From Sorex araneus (Eukaryota; Chordata; Mammalia; Eulipotyphla; Soricidae): 64,000 nt of DNA. How positions within the stretch are numbered: position 1 is the first letter of the stretch; every line of letters starts with the position of its first letter. Location of the stretch: positions 188,187,095 to 188,251,094 of the forward strand of contig NC_073303.1 of assembly GCF_027595985.1 (NCBI RefSeq), written 5' to 3'. Shown here one piece after another: positions 45,053 to 57,116 of this stretch. Both the position numbers and the translations under genes were made by a program. The notes under the pieces are model-generated. The model was not told the origin of the DNA and searched no databases. It saw nothing but the letters and a program-made list of their open reading frames with translations.

Positions 45053-46324
45053 CATTTCAATGTGATTCCTTTGATAACACTGATGTGTTACTGAAATCTC
45101 ATCAGCCTCTTTCACTTAGATTCATAAACACAAAATGTATCTGTAATCATGCATGTGCTTCACAATTGTGATTCTTTTTTTTCTATAGTCCAGAAGTTCC
45201 CAAACTTATTTAACCCCTGCTCTATTTTCAGAAAAGAAAATTATTCAGTGGTCCCTAGGAAATCTGCCTTCTCTGCATGAATAAGCATAAAGCAGTTCTC
45301 AACTGCATCTGGAACTACTAACACCCCCAGATCATTCAAGCACTCTTTTGAGAATAAGTCCCCATTGGAAAAGAATATTCTGAACTTATCCTTATGTACC
45401 ACTTTCTCATAGAAATATCAATGACTCCCAAATTGTTATTAACTACTACCCAGAGATATTATCTAACACCCCAACTCTTACCCAAAAGCATTTGGTGGGT
45501 TTAATTATCTTGACAGTATATCCATGGGAGTACTCTGATAGCACTTCATATTAATGGTGCATGATATAAAATGTATTCCTTATGTACTTACTTCATCACT
45601 TATTACCACACAATTTTTTTTTGTATTTCTGCCTCATTGTGTCCATTACTGACTTTACACATATATTAATTCTTAGTCTTTTTGGTCATTGTACTATTGT
45701 GGAATTGGAAGACATTTAATAGATCATCTAAGCTATCCTCAAGGTGCATAAATTTTCTCTACAAATTTGACCTCTGGTCAAAGCATCTGTGAACTCAGAA
45801 ATTTTAAGCTAAATTGTGTGTTTAAATATCTTACTCAGTAGAATAGATAAGTTTTTTTATGGAAGGATTTTAAAACCAGTGATACAGAATCATACTTTTC
45901 TCTTTTCTTCACTGCTTCCTTCTTGCTTATAGTGAAATGCTGCTTATTCTCTCTGGTAGCCTACAGATATATACATTTTTAACTTTTACATTGTACTCAC
46001 ATTGGATCTAACTCCCAAATCTCTTCAAAGCTTCACAGCCCTGCTTCAGCTCTGCCACAGACACAGAGGAAGTGAGCCAATCAGTTAGCATTTAAGAAAT
46101 ATCTGAGCGAAGGGAGACAGTAGCTTTTAAAACTTTCTTACAGTTGGCAGTAGTTTCTTATTGCTGTATAACTTATGTCTTAAAGCTATAGACATTTCAT
46201 ATGGTACACCTTGGTAGTTTTGAAGTTCTTGAATCAATATGTCTCTTCCAGATTTTTAGATCCTTCTTATATTCTTGAATCCATGTATTGTTTTTCAATT
46301 TTCAGACATTAGAATTTAGTAATA
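45053..46324. other. Unannotated; possible old transposon scraps
   Basis: 45185-45370 ('ccagaagttcccaaactta ... cagtggtcccta') has the flavour of an eroded DNA transposon or LTR, but I cannot name it. The rest is unrecognised. Confidence 0.35.
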
Positions 46325-47010
46325 GGAGACTATAAAACCAGGATCTCAGAAGAGAGCAACACAAGTCTCTTACCCAGTCTTCACCTGGCCCCTCGGAGTG
46401 GGATGGTTTGAATTTCTCTCCCCTCCCTGAGTAGAGGTCCAGCAGCCAAAGACCTCCTGAACCCAGCCATAGTCATGCTCAAGGCCTCTCTCCGAAAGCT
46501 TGGATGAGCCTCGTGGGTGAAGGAACCGGCAGAGGACCTCAGGTGTGCGGGACCCAGGGCTGAGATCACCAAGCCCGCTCAGATCAGGACTGGGCCTCCT
46601 CCACCCAGACCCCCCATTTTCCAGTAGCTTGGCAGCCACACCCACAAACTGCCCCAGGCGCCATGTAATCCTATCAACGGCCAAGATCCAGAGACTATAA
46701 AACCAAGCTCCTGGAGGTGCGAGGCCTCTTATAGCCTAGTTCTCCCTCTCGGAGAACCTGGCAAGCTATCAAGACTTTCCTGCTCACACAGGACAGCCTG
46801 GCAAGCTCCCCGTGGCATATTCATATGCTCAAAACAGTAACAATGATGGGTCCCATTTCCTCTGACCCTGGAATTTCCTCCAATGCATCACTGTTGGGAA
46901 GGACGAGTAGAGAGAGGCTGCTAAAATCTCAGGGCTTGGATGAATAGAGACATTACTGGGCCCACTCAAGCAAATTGATGATCAATGGCATAACAGTGAC
47001 AGTGACAATA
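46325..47010 (+). repeat. Composite SINE: GC module plus RTE-tailed SINE
   Basis: Two units each start with GAGACTATAAAACCA (46328-46342 and 46691-46705). The first unit contains a ~340-base GC-rich module (46343-46690). The second runs 'agctcctggaggtgcgaggcctcttatagcctagttctccctctcgg', then the SINE body without a tRNA head, the extra block 'cctctgaccctgg ... ctaaaatctcagggc', and the RTE-like tail ending in CAGTGACAGTGACA. The repeated TATAAAA-containing start could be a duplicated target or part of the element. The 104-codon minus frame over the GC module (46370-46684) is not supported as a gene. Confidence 0.65.
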
Positions 47011-47029
47011 TAGTAATTTAAGTTGCAGT

Positions 47030-47114
47030 CTTCTCTCTCTCTTTCTTTTTTTCTGTCCCCAACCCCCGTGATTCTGTCTCTCTCATTCTCTCTCCCTCCC
47101 CATGGCATCTCTTG

Positions 47115-47154
<40 letters not shown>

Positions 47155-47160
47155 CTCTCT
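47030..47160. repeat. CT-rich low-complexity tract and (CT)n
   Basis: TCTC-rich sequence with a pure CT run at about 47117-47152, followed by CACACA. The apparent frames in it are low-complexity. Confidence 0.92.
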
Positions 47161-47879
47161 GTCACACACACACATGCCACATACACACACATACATTTAT
47201 ATCTCTTTATTGGTCTCATCTCTTCTTCTGAAGGTTGAGGTTGTGATAAGTCATCGTATGATTTAAACTGAAGCAGATCCGAAGGTTCAATCTGAGTAGA
47301 CACCAGAATTTGTAAGTAGAAATGATTACTTTATGCGGATTTGTTAGTTTTTCTTAATTTTTTTCTGGTAGCAGTTAATTCATGCCATTTATGTTTGAAA
47401 TAGCATGTATTGTATTTACTAGTTCCTCAACAGAGTCTTTTAGAGCCTTAGATATAAATCTGTTATACATTTTGTTATTTATTTCTAGCTGAACATTTGT
47501 TTGTTTGATGCAGCAGAATATGGTATATTTCTATTGTTTTGATCAGATTGTATTTTTCTTTAAAACTTGAGTTATTTTTTATTTTATCATTATTCCCATC
47601 ACTTTATTTATTCAGATCTTTACTTAAATGACTGTAAAACTTAGGTCACATTTTTCTAAAATACACCTCAGTTTAAACTGTATCCTGTATTTAGAAACAA
47701 AGTTGGGCTTTAGTTTAAGAATTCAGAACTAAAATAAGCTCCTCTGCTGTATATTTTTTAATTTATTTGTCATTGACATGTCAAAGGTCAAACTACTACA
47801 ATTTTTAGTGCTTTAGCTTCACTCTTCTGTAAGTGTTAAATTATCACCATCCCACTATATAAGTTCTAATGCCATTACA
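47161..47879. other. Unannotated AT-rich sequence
   Basis: The last ~100 bases may already be eroded L1. Nothing else was recognised. Confidence 0.45.
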
Positions 47880-48740
47880 ACACCAATAAGACATCTTCTT
47901 TTCATTCTCTTCCAAGCCCTCTTTCCCTCTTAAACCACCATACTTTTCAGTGAGTCAAAGAGGTATGTGTGTTGTTGTACTCAAAGACATATGTTTGTTA
48001 GAACTCACAAATTTCACTTAGCACCTCTATTTCATATAATTTGTCTCTAAAATCACAGTTTAAACTTTTCAGTTGGCTCTTATGAATACTACTGTTATGA
48101 ACATAGAGATAAAATATATCTTTTGAAATTAGTGTTTTCAAAACTTAGGGCTGAGCAAGTGGTGATATTAATTGATCAAATGGAACTTTAACTTATTTTT
48201 AAAATCAGATTTTATATTTTTTGTAGCAAGGGCACCAATGTACCTTCTAATGGACAATACATTAGACTCTTTATCCTTATCCTTGCTAACTCTTATTTCC
48301 AAACATTGATATAAGCTTTTTCATGAGCCAACTCTTATTTCCAAGCATTTGATATAAGCTATTTTCATGTATATGAAGTGACCATTGTAAGTTTTTATTT
48401 GCATTTTCTTAACAAAAAGGGACGTACACTTTTCCCCAGGTGTCTCTGAACTAATTTTACATGTCTTCCATGATGCAGACTATATTTGAGAAATTTATGC
48501 GTTTGTCCATTGGGTCATTTACCATTTGTTAAAGAGCTGTGTAGTTTGAATATTAACCCCCCATCAGATGTAAGATGTACAAACATATCCGCACAAACCA
48601 AATTACTGCCTGTATATATGTTCACCAATTTTTCACATAAAGGTCTTTGATTTATACAGTCACATTTGTTTATCCTTGCTATTGTGTCCTTCTCCAATGT
48701 AATTGATGAATAAATTAGTATCAGAGTCCTACTATATATC
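47880..48740 (-). repeat. L1 ORF2 3' half (antisense)
   Basis: Plus-strand text follows the complement of the L1 ORF2 C-terminal half: 'cacttagcacctctatttcata', 'tcttatgaatactactgttatgaacatag', 'gtgaccattgtaagtttttatttgcattttc', 'tgtttgaatattaaccccccatcagatg', 'cagtcacatttgtttatccttgc'. About 860 bases, strongly diverged. A 40-base local duplication ('gccaactcttatttccaa') is seen at 48284-48365. Confidence 0.78.
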
Positions 48741-48756
48741 ACATGTTTTTTCTATG

Positions 48757-48907
48757 TATTTTGGGGCACAATCGACAGTGTTCAGGGCTTATTGCTGGTT
48801 TGTGCTCAGCATTCATGAGTTACTCCTAGTACTGTAGGGGACACCAGGAATCCAACCTGAGCCAGTCACTCGAAGGTGAACACCCTACATGCTGTATCTT
48901 CTCTCAG
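48757..48907 (-). repeat. Degenerate A-tailed SINE
   Basis: 'ttttggggcacaatcgacagtgttcagggcttattgctgg', then 'caggaatccaacctgagccagtcactcgaaggtgaacacc' match the inverted SINE. It is inserted at the edge of the L1 fragment. Confidence 0.75.
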
Positions 48908-49797
48908 GAAAACCAGACTGTGCGTGTGTGAATCTTCTGCCATGTGAAGTTAGCTCCTAATTATACTTTAGTAGGATATTTTGTTTGGCAGAATCTTTTC
49001 TATCTTTTTCTGGAAAAACATTCCAAAATATTAATACTAATTAACCTCTCTCTTTCCCTACACCCACTCACTCATGTTATCTTTTTATACCTCTTTATAT
49101 TTAAAATCTTAAATATAATTTGTCATCTTAGGAATCCTTAAGAATCCTACATAGTCAAACAAATGATCTCTAAACTCTATTTAGATTGGATGTAACACCT
49201 CTGGGATCTGTCTTTAAAATAAACTTTATGGATTTCTGTATTTCTCTTCCCATTCTTTATTCCTCATAAGGAATATACCAAAGAATCTTAATCTTTTATA
49301 GACATTTGGTTCCTGTTTTCAGATAAGCCCTTTGTAAATCATGCAATACCAATCGCCCGAGGCAAAATTCACTGCACTCTGAAAAACTATAAAAATATAA
49401 TGCTGATTACTGATGTTTGATAGGTAGGCTATCCATAGTTTAAGGTGTTTAGGTAGTAAAATATTGCTAAAGTATGAAAATCAGGACAAAATATTTATAA
49501 ATTCATGTATATATGAAAAGCATCAAAGACTAATCCTTTTATATAAATATTTATAATCATATATGATGTCAATATCATCATTATAAAGCTTGTATATTGC
49601 CACAGGTTTTAGTGTTCAAGATCAAATTGATTATTACCATAATGAGATCTAAGTATAATGACTGAGTCAACCATAATATGAACAACTTAGTAAATCACAA
49701 CATTTTAATAGAATAAATAAATAAGATCAATTTGCTTTTCTGGTATTATTTTTGCTCTAAGTCCTTGTATTCCTATAATGGATAATGTCAGTTCTAA
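48908..49797. other. Unannotated AT-rich sequence
   Basis: Nothing recognised. Confidence 0.5.
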
Positions 49798-49819
49798 TTT
49801 TTTTTTAAGTTTATTTTCA

Positions 49820-50515
49820 GTGTTTCAAAAATTAAATGGGTAGTCCCGCTCTCCACTGAGATGTGACCCCAGCGGCTGCACGTGTGCGGCCTCTCCGCAG
49901 CTGCACGAGCATGATTCCAGAGGCCAGATAAACTACTTTTGGTGCCAACAGCTCTTGCAGAAATGTCTCTAGACTCTGAACTAAGCTGAGGCCCCATGCC
50001 TGCCCAGGAGGGGAAAGGTTTTTCTTACTCCTTTTCCTTTGCTGGGGGGAAGGGTGTGGTGACCGCCATCTTATGAGGACCACTAATGAGAGGTACGAGC
50101 TTGCAATGATCAAATTCCTGCCAGAAATTTCCCTGGACTTAGTTACTAAAATACAAAAATCCCAAACCGCACAACCTCCTATCTCTTCATTCCCAGCAAT
50201 AGAAAACAAATTATCAAATGACTTCCTTTTCAAGAGGTCTGATTCTAGGGGGGGAACTCCAAACAATAATAGTGTGTTTTTTGTTGAAATATTGAATGTA
50301 ACCAAAGTAAAGTGAAATTTACCAGTTACACAAGCGGGGGTGGGGGGCTGAGGGGGTGGCGGGTGGGAGGTATACTGGGGTTTTTTTGGTGGTGGAATAT
50401 GTGCACTGGTGAAGGGATGGTTGTTTGAGCATTGTAAAACTGAGACTTAAGCCTGAATGCTTTGTAATTTTCCACATGGTGTTTCGATAAAAAAAAATAA
50501 AATAAAAATAAAATA
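49820..50515 (+). mobile_element. L1-type 3' family copy, sense
   Basis: 5'-truncated copy beginning near 'agtcccgctctccactgagatgtgaccccag', with 'cagaaatgtctctagactctgaac', 'caggaggggaaaggtttttctta', 'aaatttccctggacttagttacta', the G-rich tract at 50335-50370, and the terminus 'gtgcactggtgaagggatggttgtttgagc ... ggtgtttcgataaaa' with a tail of AAATA units to 50515. A 157-codon frame runs antisense through it (50305 to 49832). A related frame occurs in the copy at 57.1 kb, so it reflects shared ancestry of repeats, not a host gene. Confidence 0.8.
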
Positions 50516-50974
50516 AAGTAAACAGATAGTGAGTTTACTATTCTATTATGTCTCCAGGAAAGTCTGGTCTCTGAGGTCAAATTCCAGTATGCACTACATA
50601 AATGCTGCTCTGTGCTAAGAAGTTATTTTTCCAATGGGTTTGTTTTGTTCTCACATGGTATACACAGATCATGGCATAAATTGCTAAAATATTACTTTTG
50701 TCCTTTTACTCACTGTATAACCAAAATTGAATCTGAAAAAATATCGTCAGTGTTCAGCTGCCCATGCTGTTTATCAAAATGCAGAGATTTGCTTTTACGT
50801 AGCAAAATAAAAACAAACAAACAAATAAATAAAAAACACATTGCTTTGAGAATTAATGCCAAATCTTTTCAGACCCTCAGAAAGAAAACTTTTAGAGATC
50901 ATAAAATTCAGGTAATTAGTGATTTACTTCGCATGTTGCATTCAACAATATTTTTAAAATTTTATTTTTTAAAA
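50516..50974. other. Unannotated sequence
   Basis: The plus frame 50612-51001 has no recognisable features. Confidence 0.5.
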
Positions 50975-51138
50975 TTTTGGGACACACCCAGTTGTTCTTA
51001 GGGCTTACTGCTGGTTCTGCACTAAAGACTTACTGCTGGCGGTGCTTCACAGATCCTGTGGGATGCCAAGAAAGGAAACCATGTTGGCCATTGGTTGAAG
51101 GCAAACCCCTACCATCTGCACTATAACTCTGGTCCCAA
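50975..51138 (-). repeat. Degenerate A-tailed SINE
   Basis: 'ttttgggacacacccagttgttcttagggcttactgctggttctgcac' and 'ccatgttggccattggttgaaggcaaacccctacc' match the inverted SINE. Confidence 0.78.
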
Positions 51139-51277
51139 CATTAAAGAAGTTTTGTCCTGGCTCATGTAAAAGGCGCTCTGACTGCATGGTCTCCACTTGA
51201 TCCTATTTGGGAAATAAAGATGATTTGATGGCAGCTAGTTATATTGATTCAGGTCCTCAATAAGGTTAAATTGTAAA

Positions 51278-51485
51278 AAAGATTTAAAATAATCTTTTTT
51301 TTTTCTTTTTGAGTCACATCCGGCGATGCACAGGGGTTACTCCTGACTTTGACTCAGGAACTAACCCTAGCGGTGCTCGGGGGACCATATGGGATGTTGG
51401 GAATCGAACCCAGGTCGGCTGCGTGCAAGGTGCATGCCCTACCCACTGTGCTATCGCTCCAGTCCCAAAGATTTAAAATAATCTT
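51278..51485 (-). repeat. A-tailed shrew SINE with 19-bp duplication
   Basis: Little-diverged minus-strand copy at 51297-51466 (T run at left, 'gctatcgctccagtccc' at right) bounded by perfect 19-base copies of AAAGATTTAAAATAATCTT (51278-51296, 51467-51485). The long perfect duplication shows a recent insertion by an L1-type endonuclease. Confidence 0.95.
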
Positions 51486-54400
51486 AGTAAACATAAACAA
51501 GACTGAAGAATAATCTTGGGGACATTTAGGTCTATAAAAGGATTGAAATAGTTAATTAAAAGTGATATAAAGTAGGAGTTAGATATAATAGCTATGCAAA
51601 TTTTAATAAATCACAGTAAATGTGCACAAGTTTATCAAATTTTTAGACGATGGAAGTACTAGAACATATTTACTGAATTTGTCCTATTTTAAAAGAACCT
51701 TGTAATTTGATAATACAATTTTTTTAAAACACTATTAGTTTAGAACCTGTGCTGATTTATAAGAAGAGAAAATAATTATTCTGAACATTATCGTTTGTTT
51801 TGAGCTTTCTAAGATGGTGGTAGGAGGGATTCAAAACATTTTCAGTGATATGAATTAAAGGCCTGGAGGGTGATAAGAAATATTACTGGTTATTACTGCA
51901 AAATGTTCTTTTGTGTCCACATATACCCAAAAAATTGCTAAGGAAGTGCTAAAGCACTATTTGTTTTGCAAGGGGGTAGTGACACATTTCGTAAAGCTTA
52001 AGTGAAAAAAAACTGAAAATGTTTATTCATGAATGGAAGTCTTGAAGTCTGTTATATACATTTTATCAAAACACTTTATAAGAATAAATGTGATGCTTGG
52101 ATGGAGATTTATTTTTCCTAAGTAAACCAAACCTAAGAGACTAAGTTAAAGAAAATCTTGTCAATACGGCCTTTACTTATAATAATGCAGCAGGCCTGAT
52201 AAACATTCTGAAATTATCTAAACTCCTCAGATTTTAAGTTTAAGTGCTGTGGACACTTTTTTATTTCCATGATTTGTTATTATTTAATTATATTTTGTTT
52301 TCTCTTGATTGGTGCCCAGAAAGTGCTGGCTTATTATTCCAATACTATCTGTTGAAGAGGTAGTGAATCCTGGAATTTAACTATAAAGAATTAAACAAAA
52401 TATTGCCTCAATATAATGTTGTGTCCAGCATAGACTTAACAATTCAAATTTTTCAGCAGTACAAAGTGGAAATCAGCAATTCTTAATCTGTTTAATATTT
52501 TTTCTGACTTAGAAAAAAGTCAAATCATTGTAATGACTCAAAACAGTAGTTTTGCATTAAGATTTATAGATCATGTTAGTTATTAAAAATTGTATGAAGA
52601 CACTATATTTGAATGAATGTAATAAAAATTATCATTTATCTTATTGATAATAAGATGTTAACTCAAAGTGAACAAGTAAAGTGTCTGTTCAGTAGAGTGT
52701 GGTGGATTTACCTAGCTAAACAGAATCAAAGAGAAATACAGAATTACATGGTGTGGAATTAAATGTATTTTAAGCAATATAAAATAAGCTCTTTCCTCTG
52801 CCAGTAAAAAATAGAGAGAACAAGCACAAAGATGAATTGGACTTTTGGTTTCTGGAGATAATACATGACACATCTAAGGATTTTGCAAGTCCCTTTTCAC
52901 AAATATATCAGTAAAGACATAAATTTTAGTGGAGTTCTGTTTAACAGAATATGCTATTGGATTTTCAAAACCTTTGTTTAGTAGTTTACCCAATCTATAC
53001 CTTTAGGTGTTGCAACCCCAATGTTCCAATCATATGAAGAACATCAATATCTTTCATTTCTGTCTAGAGATTTTTGCAAAAGTCACTGTCTTCTTTTCAA
53101 TATTAACTATTGGTGTTAGGTATCAAAAGTTGCCAGAAGTTCTTACCACATGTTTTCCCCTTGAAAGAAAGTTTGATCTTTTAAAAGGCTTCAAATTCAA
53201 TTTGTTCCATGAATTTATTTTAAAATCCAAAATACTTATTGTGTTATATCGACCGTGCCAAAAATCATTCCATTAGAGAGGAAAACACAAAGAGGTATTG
53301 GAGTTATATATATTGTGAAATATGTTATACCAGTACCCATCTTAGACACTAAACAATGGCTGTCTTTTTTTTGATATCCTACTAGTGTACCAATATACTT
53401 TAACATATTTTTACTTCCATTTAAGTGTGAGGAATTACTTAAACCTATACAAAATGGGTACATCTTCAGATTAGCTGAGGATGCTGAAAGACAAATATTA
53501 TGAGTTGTGCTTCACAGGACGCTCAAAAATACAATTTTTATGTCCAATAACTAAAACTTGCAAGAATTAAATCGTATAGAAGGAATCACTAGAGACAGAA
53601 TTTCTCTGGTGTCTGAGAAAGTAGAAAATACTACAGTATTCTTTAATGCCAACACTTTACAAGTAAAAGATTGGCAACATTACTTCAAAGAATGGTGGTA
53701 TGATTGAAAAATCCTTATTTGAAAAGTTGGGCTGCTTTTCAAATTGTTTGTCATATCTGTACATATTCACTTTCCTGGATAGTTTCAATTTTAGAATAGT
53801 TATTGTTCAAGCAAGCAACAGAAATTAAAAATCAAAAGTAATTCTAATAATATAGAACAGCCGGTTATAAAAGAAATTTCATCTTACTGAGGAAGGATCC
53901 TCTGTAAAGTTGCACATAATTAAGTATGTGTAGGTATGTGCAAATGCACTACACATGTTTCAGGTGAAAACTAGGTATGAGAAGTAAATGTTTCTTTTCA
54001 CCTTAAACATCATCAAAACCTTGTACATAAACTAAGTGATTATGAAATCATTCAAACATAGAAAAATTGGCAGAAATCAAATTAACTCCCACTGTTATCA
54101 GAAATTAAAATGTTAATAGCAATTATTGATGTTCTTTAACAGGATCCTCAGAAATTAGAATAATCTGAAATGCTCCCTGAGAAAATATGAGATTATATCA
54201 ATTTAATGAACAAGTGATTCACAATACCAACATAGGTCTTGTGTGCAATGAGGGTCAAAATGAATTGCATAATTAGTATAAAAAGCAAACACCCACAACT
54301 CTATTAGAGATGTGCAACAAAAAGTCAATGTTTTGTAATGTGTGACCTTTTGTGTTACCTGTACAAGAAATCAATTATACAGAGAATTGTACTCACTTAA

Positions 54401-55062
54401 CTGCAGCAATAAATTTAAAGCATCATATAAAGGAATTTCCATAGCCTTTTAACTCTCAAAGTTGTGAAATGTTTAAAATGAGAATGGACTTTTAAGTATC
54501 TTGCTTACTAAATTGGATGGTTATTAGAAACAAGTGTTGTTGATTTGCAAGATAAAATGATTTATTTACTAAAATTCAAGATATAAAAGTAAAAAGATTT
54601 ACCTTCAATTTTTATTTTTAATTTATTTAATTCTTTTAGGCATTGTGTTTTACAGTACTGTTAATGATGCAATTTAATTAATACCATGTTCCAACACCAT
54701 CCTCTTTACAAACATTCCTATTTAATCTTCCACCCCCACCTCCTAACCTGCACTATGGCAGACTAGGTAATGTAGACCTTTGAATGTTTAGATAAATTGA
54801 TGAAAAACTAGTGGTGAAACTTGATATTAAAACAAATTTACATAAACATTTCCATGATTTTTTTTCTTTCTTCTATGCAAGTTTGAGTATTGGAAAGAAT
54901 ATAACTTTCTGAGCATATTTTGATTACATTAATTCCTAGAGGTTCAATCACACAAATCCTAACAATGTAACTGGAATGGAGGGAGAGGGGAACACTGATC
55001 CGTCTCAACTGCTCCTTTATAAGCATCATACTCCCTGAACTTTATAGTTCCGCTCCAGAAAA
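51486..55062. other. Unannotated AT-rich sequence, about 3.6 kb
   Basis: The longest stretch without a recognisable repeat. No exon-like frame with splice signals stood out on either strand; frames up to 89 codons occur (53007-53276) without any family resemblance. It may contain conserved non-coding elements that only alignment would reveal. Confidence 0.5.
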
Positions 55063-55883
55063 TGTAACTTGTCACTTGTCATCCTGTTGATATTCGATTC
55101 CACTGAACAGTCGCCAGAAACATCTCCATTCATCCGTGTCGCGTCTAGTGTACCCCAATGGTATCTGCTCACTCAAGGAACACGAAGAGCCTCAAACCAT
55201 TTGTTCAGGGTTTTGACGAAGAAGTCTGACCATCTTGTAGGTGGGCAGCCACAAAGTCTTTTGACATCCAGTGGAATCCAGTCGGTAACAGCTCTAGTCC
55301 AGTGGTCATCTCTGAATCGCATTATGTGTCCGGACCATCTGGTTTTTGACACCTTGACAAAGGGGACAGCATCCCTGATTCTTGATAGTTGACGAAGATC
55401 AGAACACCCGATTCCATCTCTCACTTGAGTGAGACGTGATACTCCAAGCATAGATCTTTTGATTTCTCTTTGCAATACCCAAATAGCATTTTAATCCTGT
55501 CTTCATAGGGCCCAGGACTCTGAGCCGTACATTAGTGTAGGAAGGACTGTTGAGTGAAAAACATTTGCCCGGAGCCGGGGGTTCTTCATCCTATTAACTA
55601 CTTCTTCGATGCTCTTGAAGGTGATCCACGCTGCTCTCTTCCTCCTGCGCAGTTCTGGCTCCATGTCGTTCCTCATGTTGAGTTCTTGACCCAGGTACAT
55701 ATAACTGCTGCATTCGGAGATGTTTGTTCCGTTGAGAGCAAATGGAACGTCAAGGACTAGTTCGTTTTTCATGACAACATCGACAAGGTGAGATTCAGCT
55801 GCAGACTGACCTTTCCACACTCATAGTCAAAGTCAGCCAGCATTCGTGCCATTTGGCTAATGTTTGGTGTTATTAGAACATTT
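55063..55883 (-). mobile_element. RTE-type retrotransposon, 3' half
   Basis: Minus-strand copy from VLITPNIS (just after the catalytic reverse-transcriptase motif, near 55880) to the stop codon at 55072-55074. Landmarks reading down the minus strand: RMLADFDYECGKV near 55840, NGTNISECSSYMYLGQELN near 55740-55685, RRRKRAAWITFKSIEEVV, FHSTVLPTLMYGSESWAL near 55503, then in another frame MLGVSRLTQVRDG, IRDAVPFV, RWSGHIMRFRDD, TRWSDFFVKTLN and the C-terminal end. At least one frameshift near 55500. It meets the plus-strand RTE copy head to head at about 55883. Confidence 0.88.
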
Positions 55884-57116
55884 TTGACACTGGAGAAGAA
55901 CTGTTCCTCGGAACATGTGAAAACAGAGGTATTGGTGGCATCGGTGTCCTTGTCAACATGAACTTAGCCATGAACATTGATTCATTCGAATGCCTAACAA
56001 CCTGAATCAGACAATTAAGCTTGAATAGATGTGGCTCACTGCCGGCAGTTTCTATCTTCCTCATCTACGCACCAACATCCAACTACAATGGAGAAGAAAT
56101 TTTGAAGTTCTACATGGAGCTGTAGAAGTTCTCTAAAGAAGACCACACCTTCTACAAGATCATTTTTGGTGATTTCAGTGCTAGGATAGGACTGGGAATG
56201 TTGCTCGAAGAACTCCACAATGAGATCCCTGGCCTAGAATGGAATGATCAGGGTGAGAGATTGTCTGAGTTCATCATGTCGACCAAGACCATCCATGGTA
56301 ACTGACAGTTCCAGAAGGCCGAATCTAAACGCTGGACATGGAAGTCTCCCAGTCGACAGTTCCACAACAAAACTGACCACATCATTTTCAATTGAAGGTT
56401 TTGCCTGACTGATGTTGCTGCTGTCCAAATATTCCAAATGGGATCAGACCACCGTATCCTTTGTGCAAAATTCTACTTCACAGAGCGGGGAGTAAGGTCT
56501 GCAAAGTTTAAATTTAAGAAGAGCACTCTCAGAATGACCACCAATTGGAAGTTCTTTGGCACTATTGCACGGCAACGTGGGAAGATGCTGTCGTTGACAA
56601 CATCGACAAGGAATACGATCAAATGGTTCAGCACATTCATGACTGCGTGAAGAATGCAGAGTGGGAAAGCCACAAACAGATGCCTGTCTTTGGAAACTCT
56701 TGAGGTCATTCACCAATGTGGTTTGGCACGAGCCTCAGGCAACCACAAGATAATGCCCAAGCTCACAAAGCTGTGCAGAGAAGCGATAAAGGAAGATCTC
56801 AAAGAAAGAAGAGCATCAGTGTTGGCAGATGTGGCAGAAGCAGGGAAAAGTATTTGTAGCACTCGCCTGTCCTTTGCCAACTGCAAGACCAAGATGACTG
56901 CCCTCCAACGTCCTGATAGATCTATCACATCTTCCAAAAAGGCAATGGAGAGGATTATTTACGGCTTCTACTCAGAGCTCTTCAACAGCCACATCCACTT
57001 GCCCATAAAGCAAATTCTGCAGGATAGATATGTCATTCCCAACATCCTCCCTTTTGAAATCCAACGTGCCATTTTGTCCCTAAAGACGCATACAACAACT
57101 GGTCCAGACAACGTCA
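55884..57116 (+). pseudogene. RTE endonuclease and linker, degraded
   Basis: The first part of a plus-strand RTE copy. An APE-type endonuclease is readable from 55892 with IGIGGIGVLVNMNLAMNI-like text, SIFLIYAPTSNY near 56060, GDFSARIG at 56168-56191 (family form GDFNA, so the Asn is Ser here), WNDQGERLSEFIMS, a DHIIFN motif near 56378, and the conserved SDHR at 56443-56454. In-frame stops occur early (TGA near 56000, TAG near 56125) and frameshifts near 56530-56650. The linker between endonuclease and reverse transcriptase is a clear frame at 56654-57145 with REAIKEDLKERRA and RSITSSKKAMERI, and ends at TTTGPDNV, where the reverse-transcriptase domain begins. There the RTE sequence stops and an L1-type fragment starts. 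Not functional. Confidence 0.87.

Noticed and set aside
46370..46684. 104-codon minus frame in a GC-rich island, considered as an exon
   Set aside because: The island sits between two copies of GAGACTATAAAACCA and is joined to a SINE, so a composite repeat explains it better. No splice or codon signature was seen.
49832..50305. 157-codon minus-strand open frame, among the longest in the window
   Set aside because: It runs antisense through an L1-type 3' copy, and related frames appear in other copies of the repeat. No known domain and no host-gene context.
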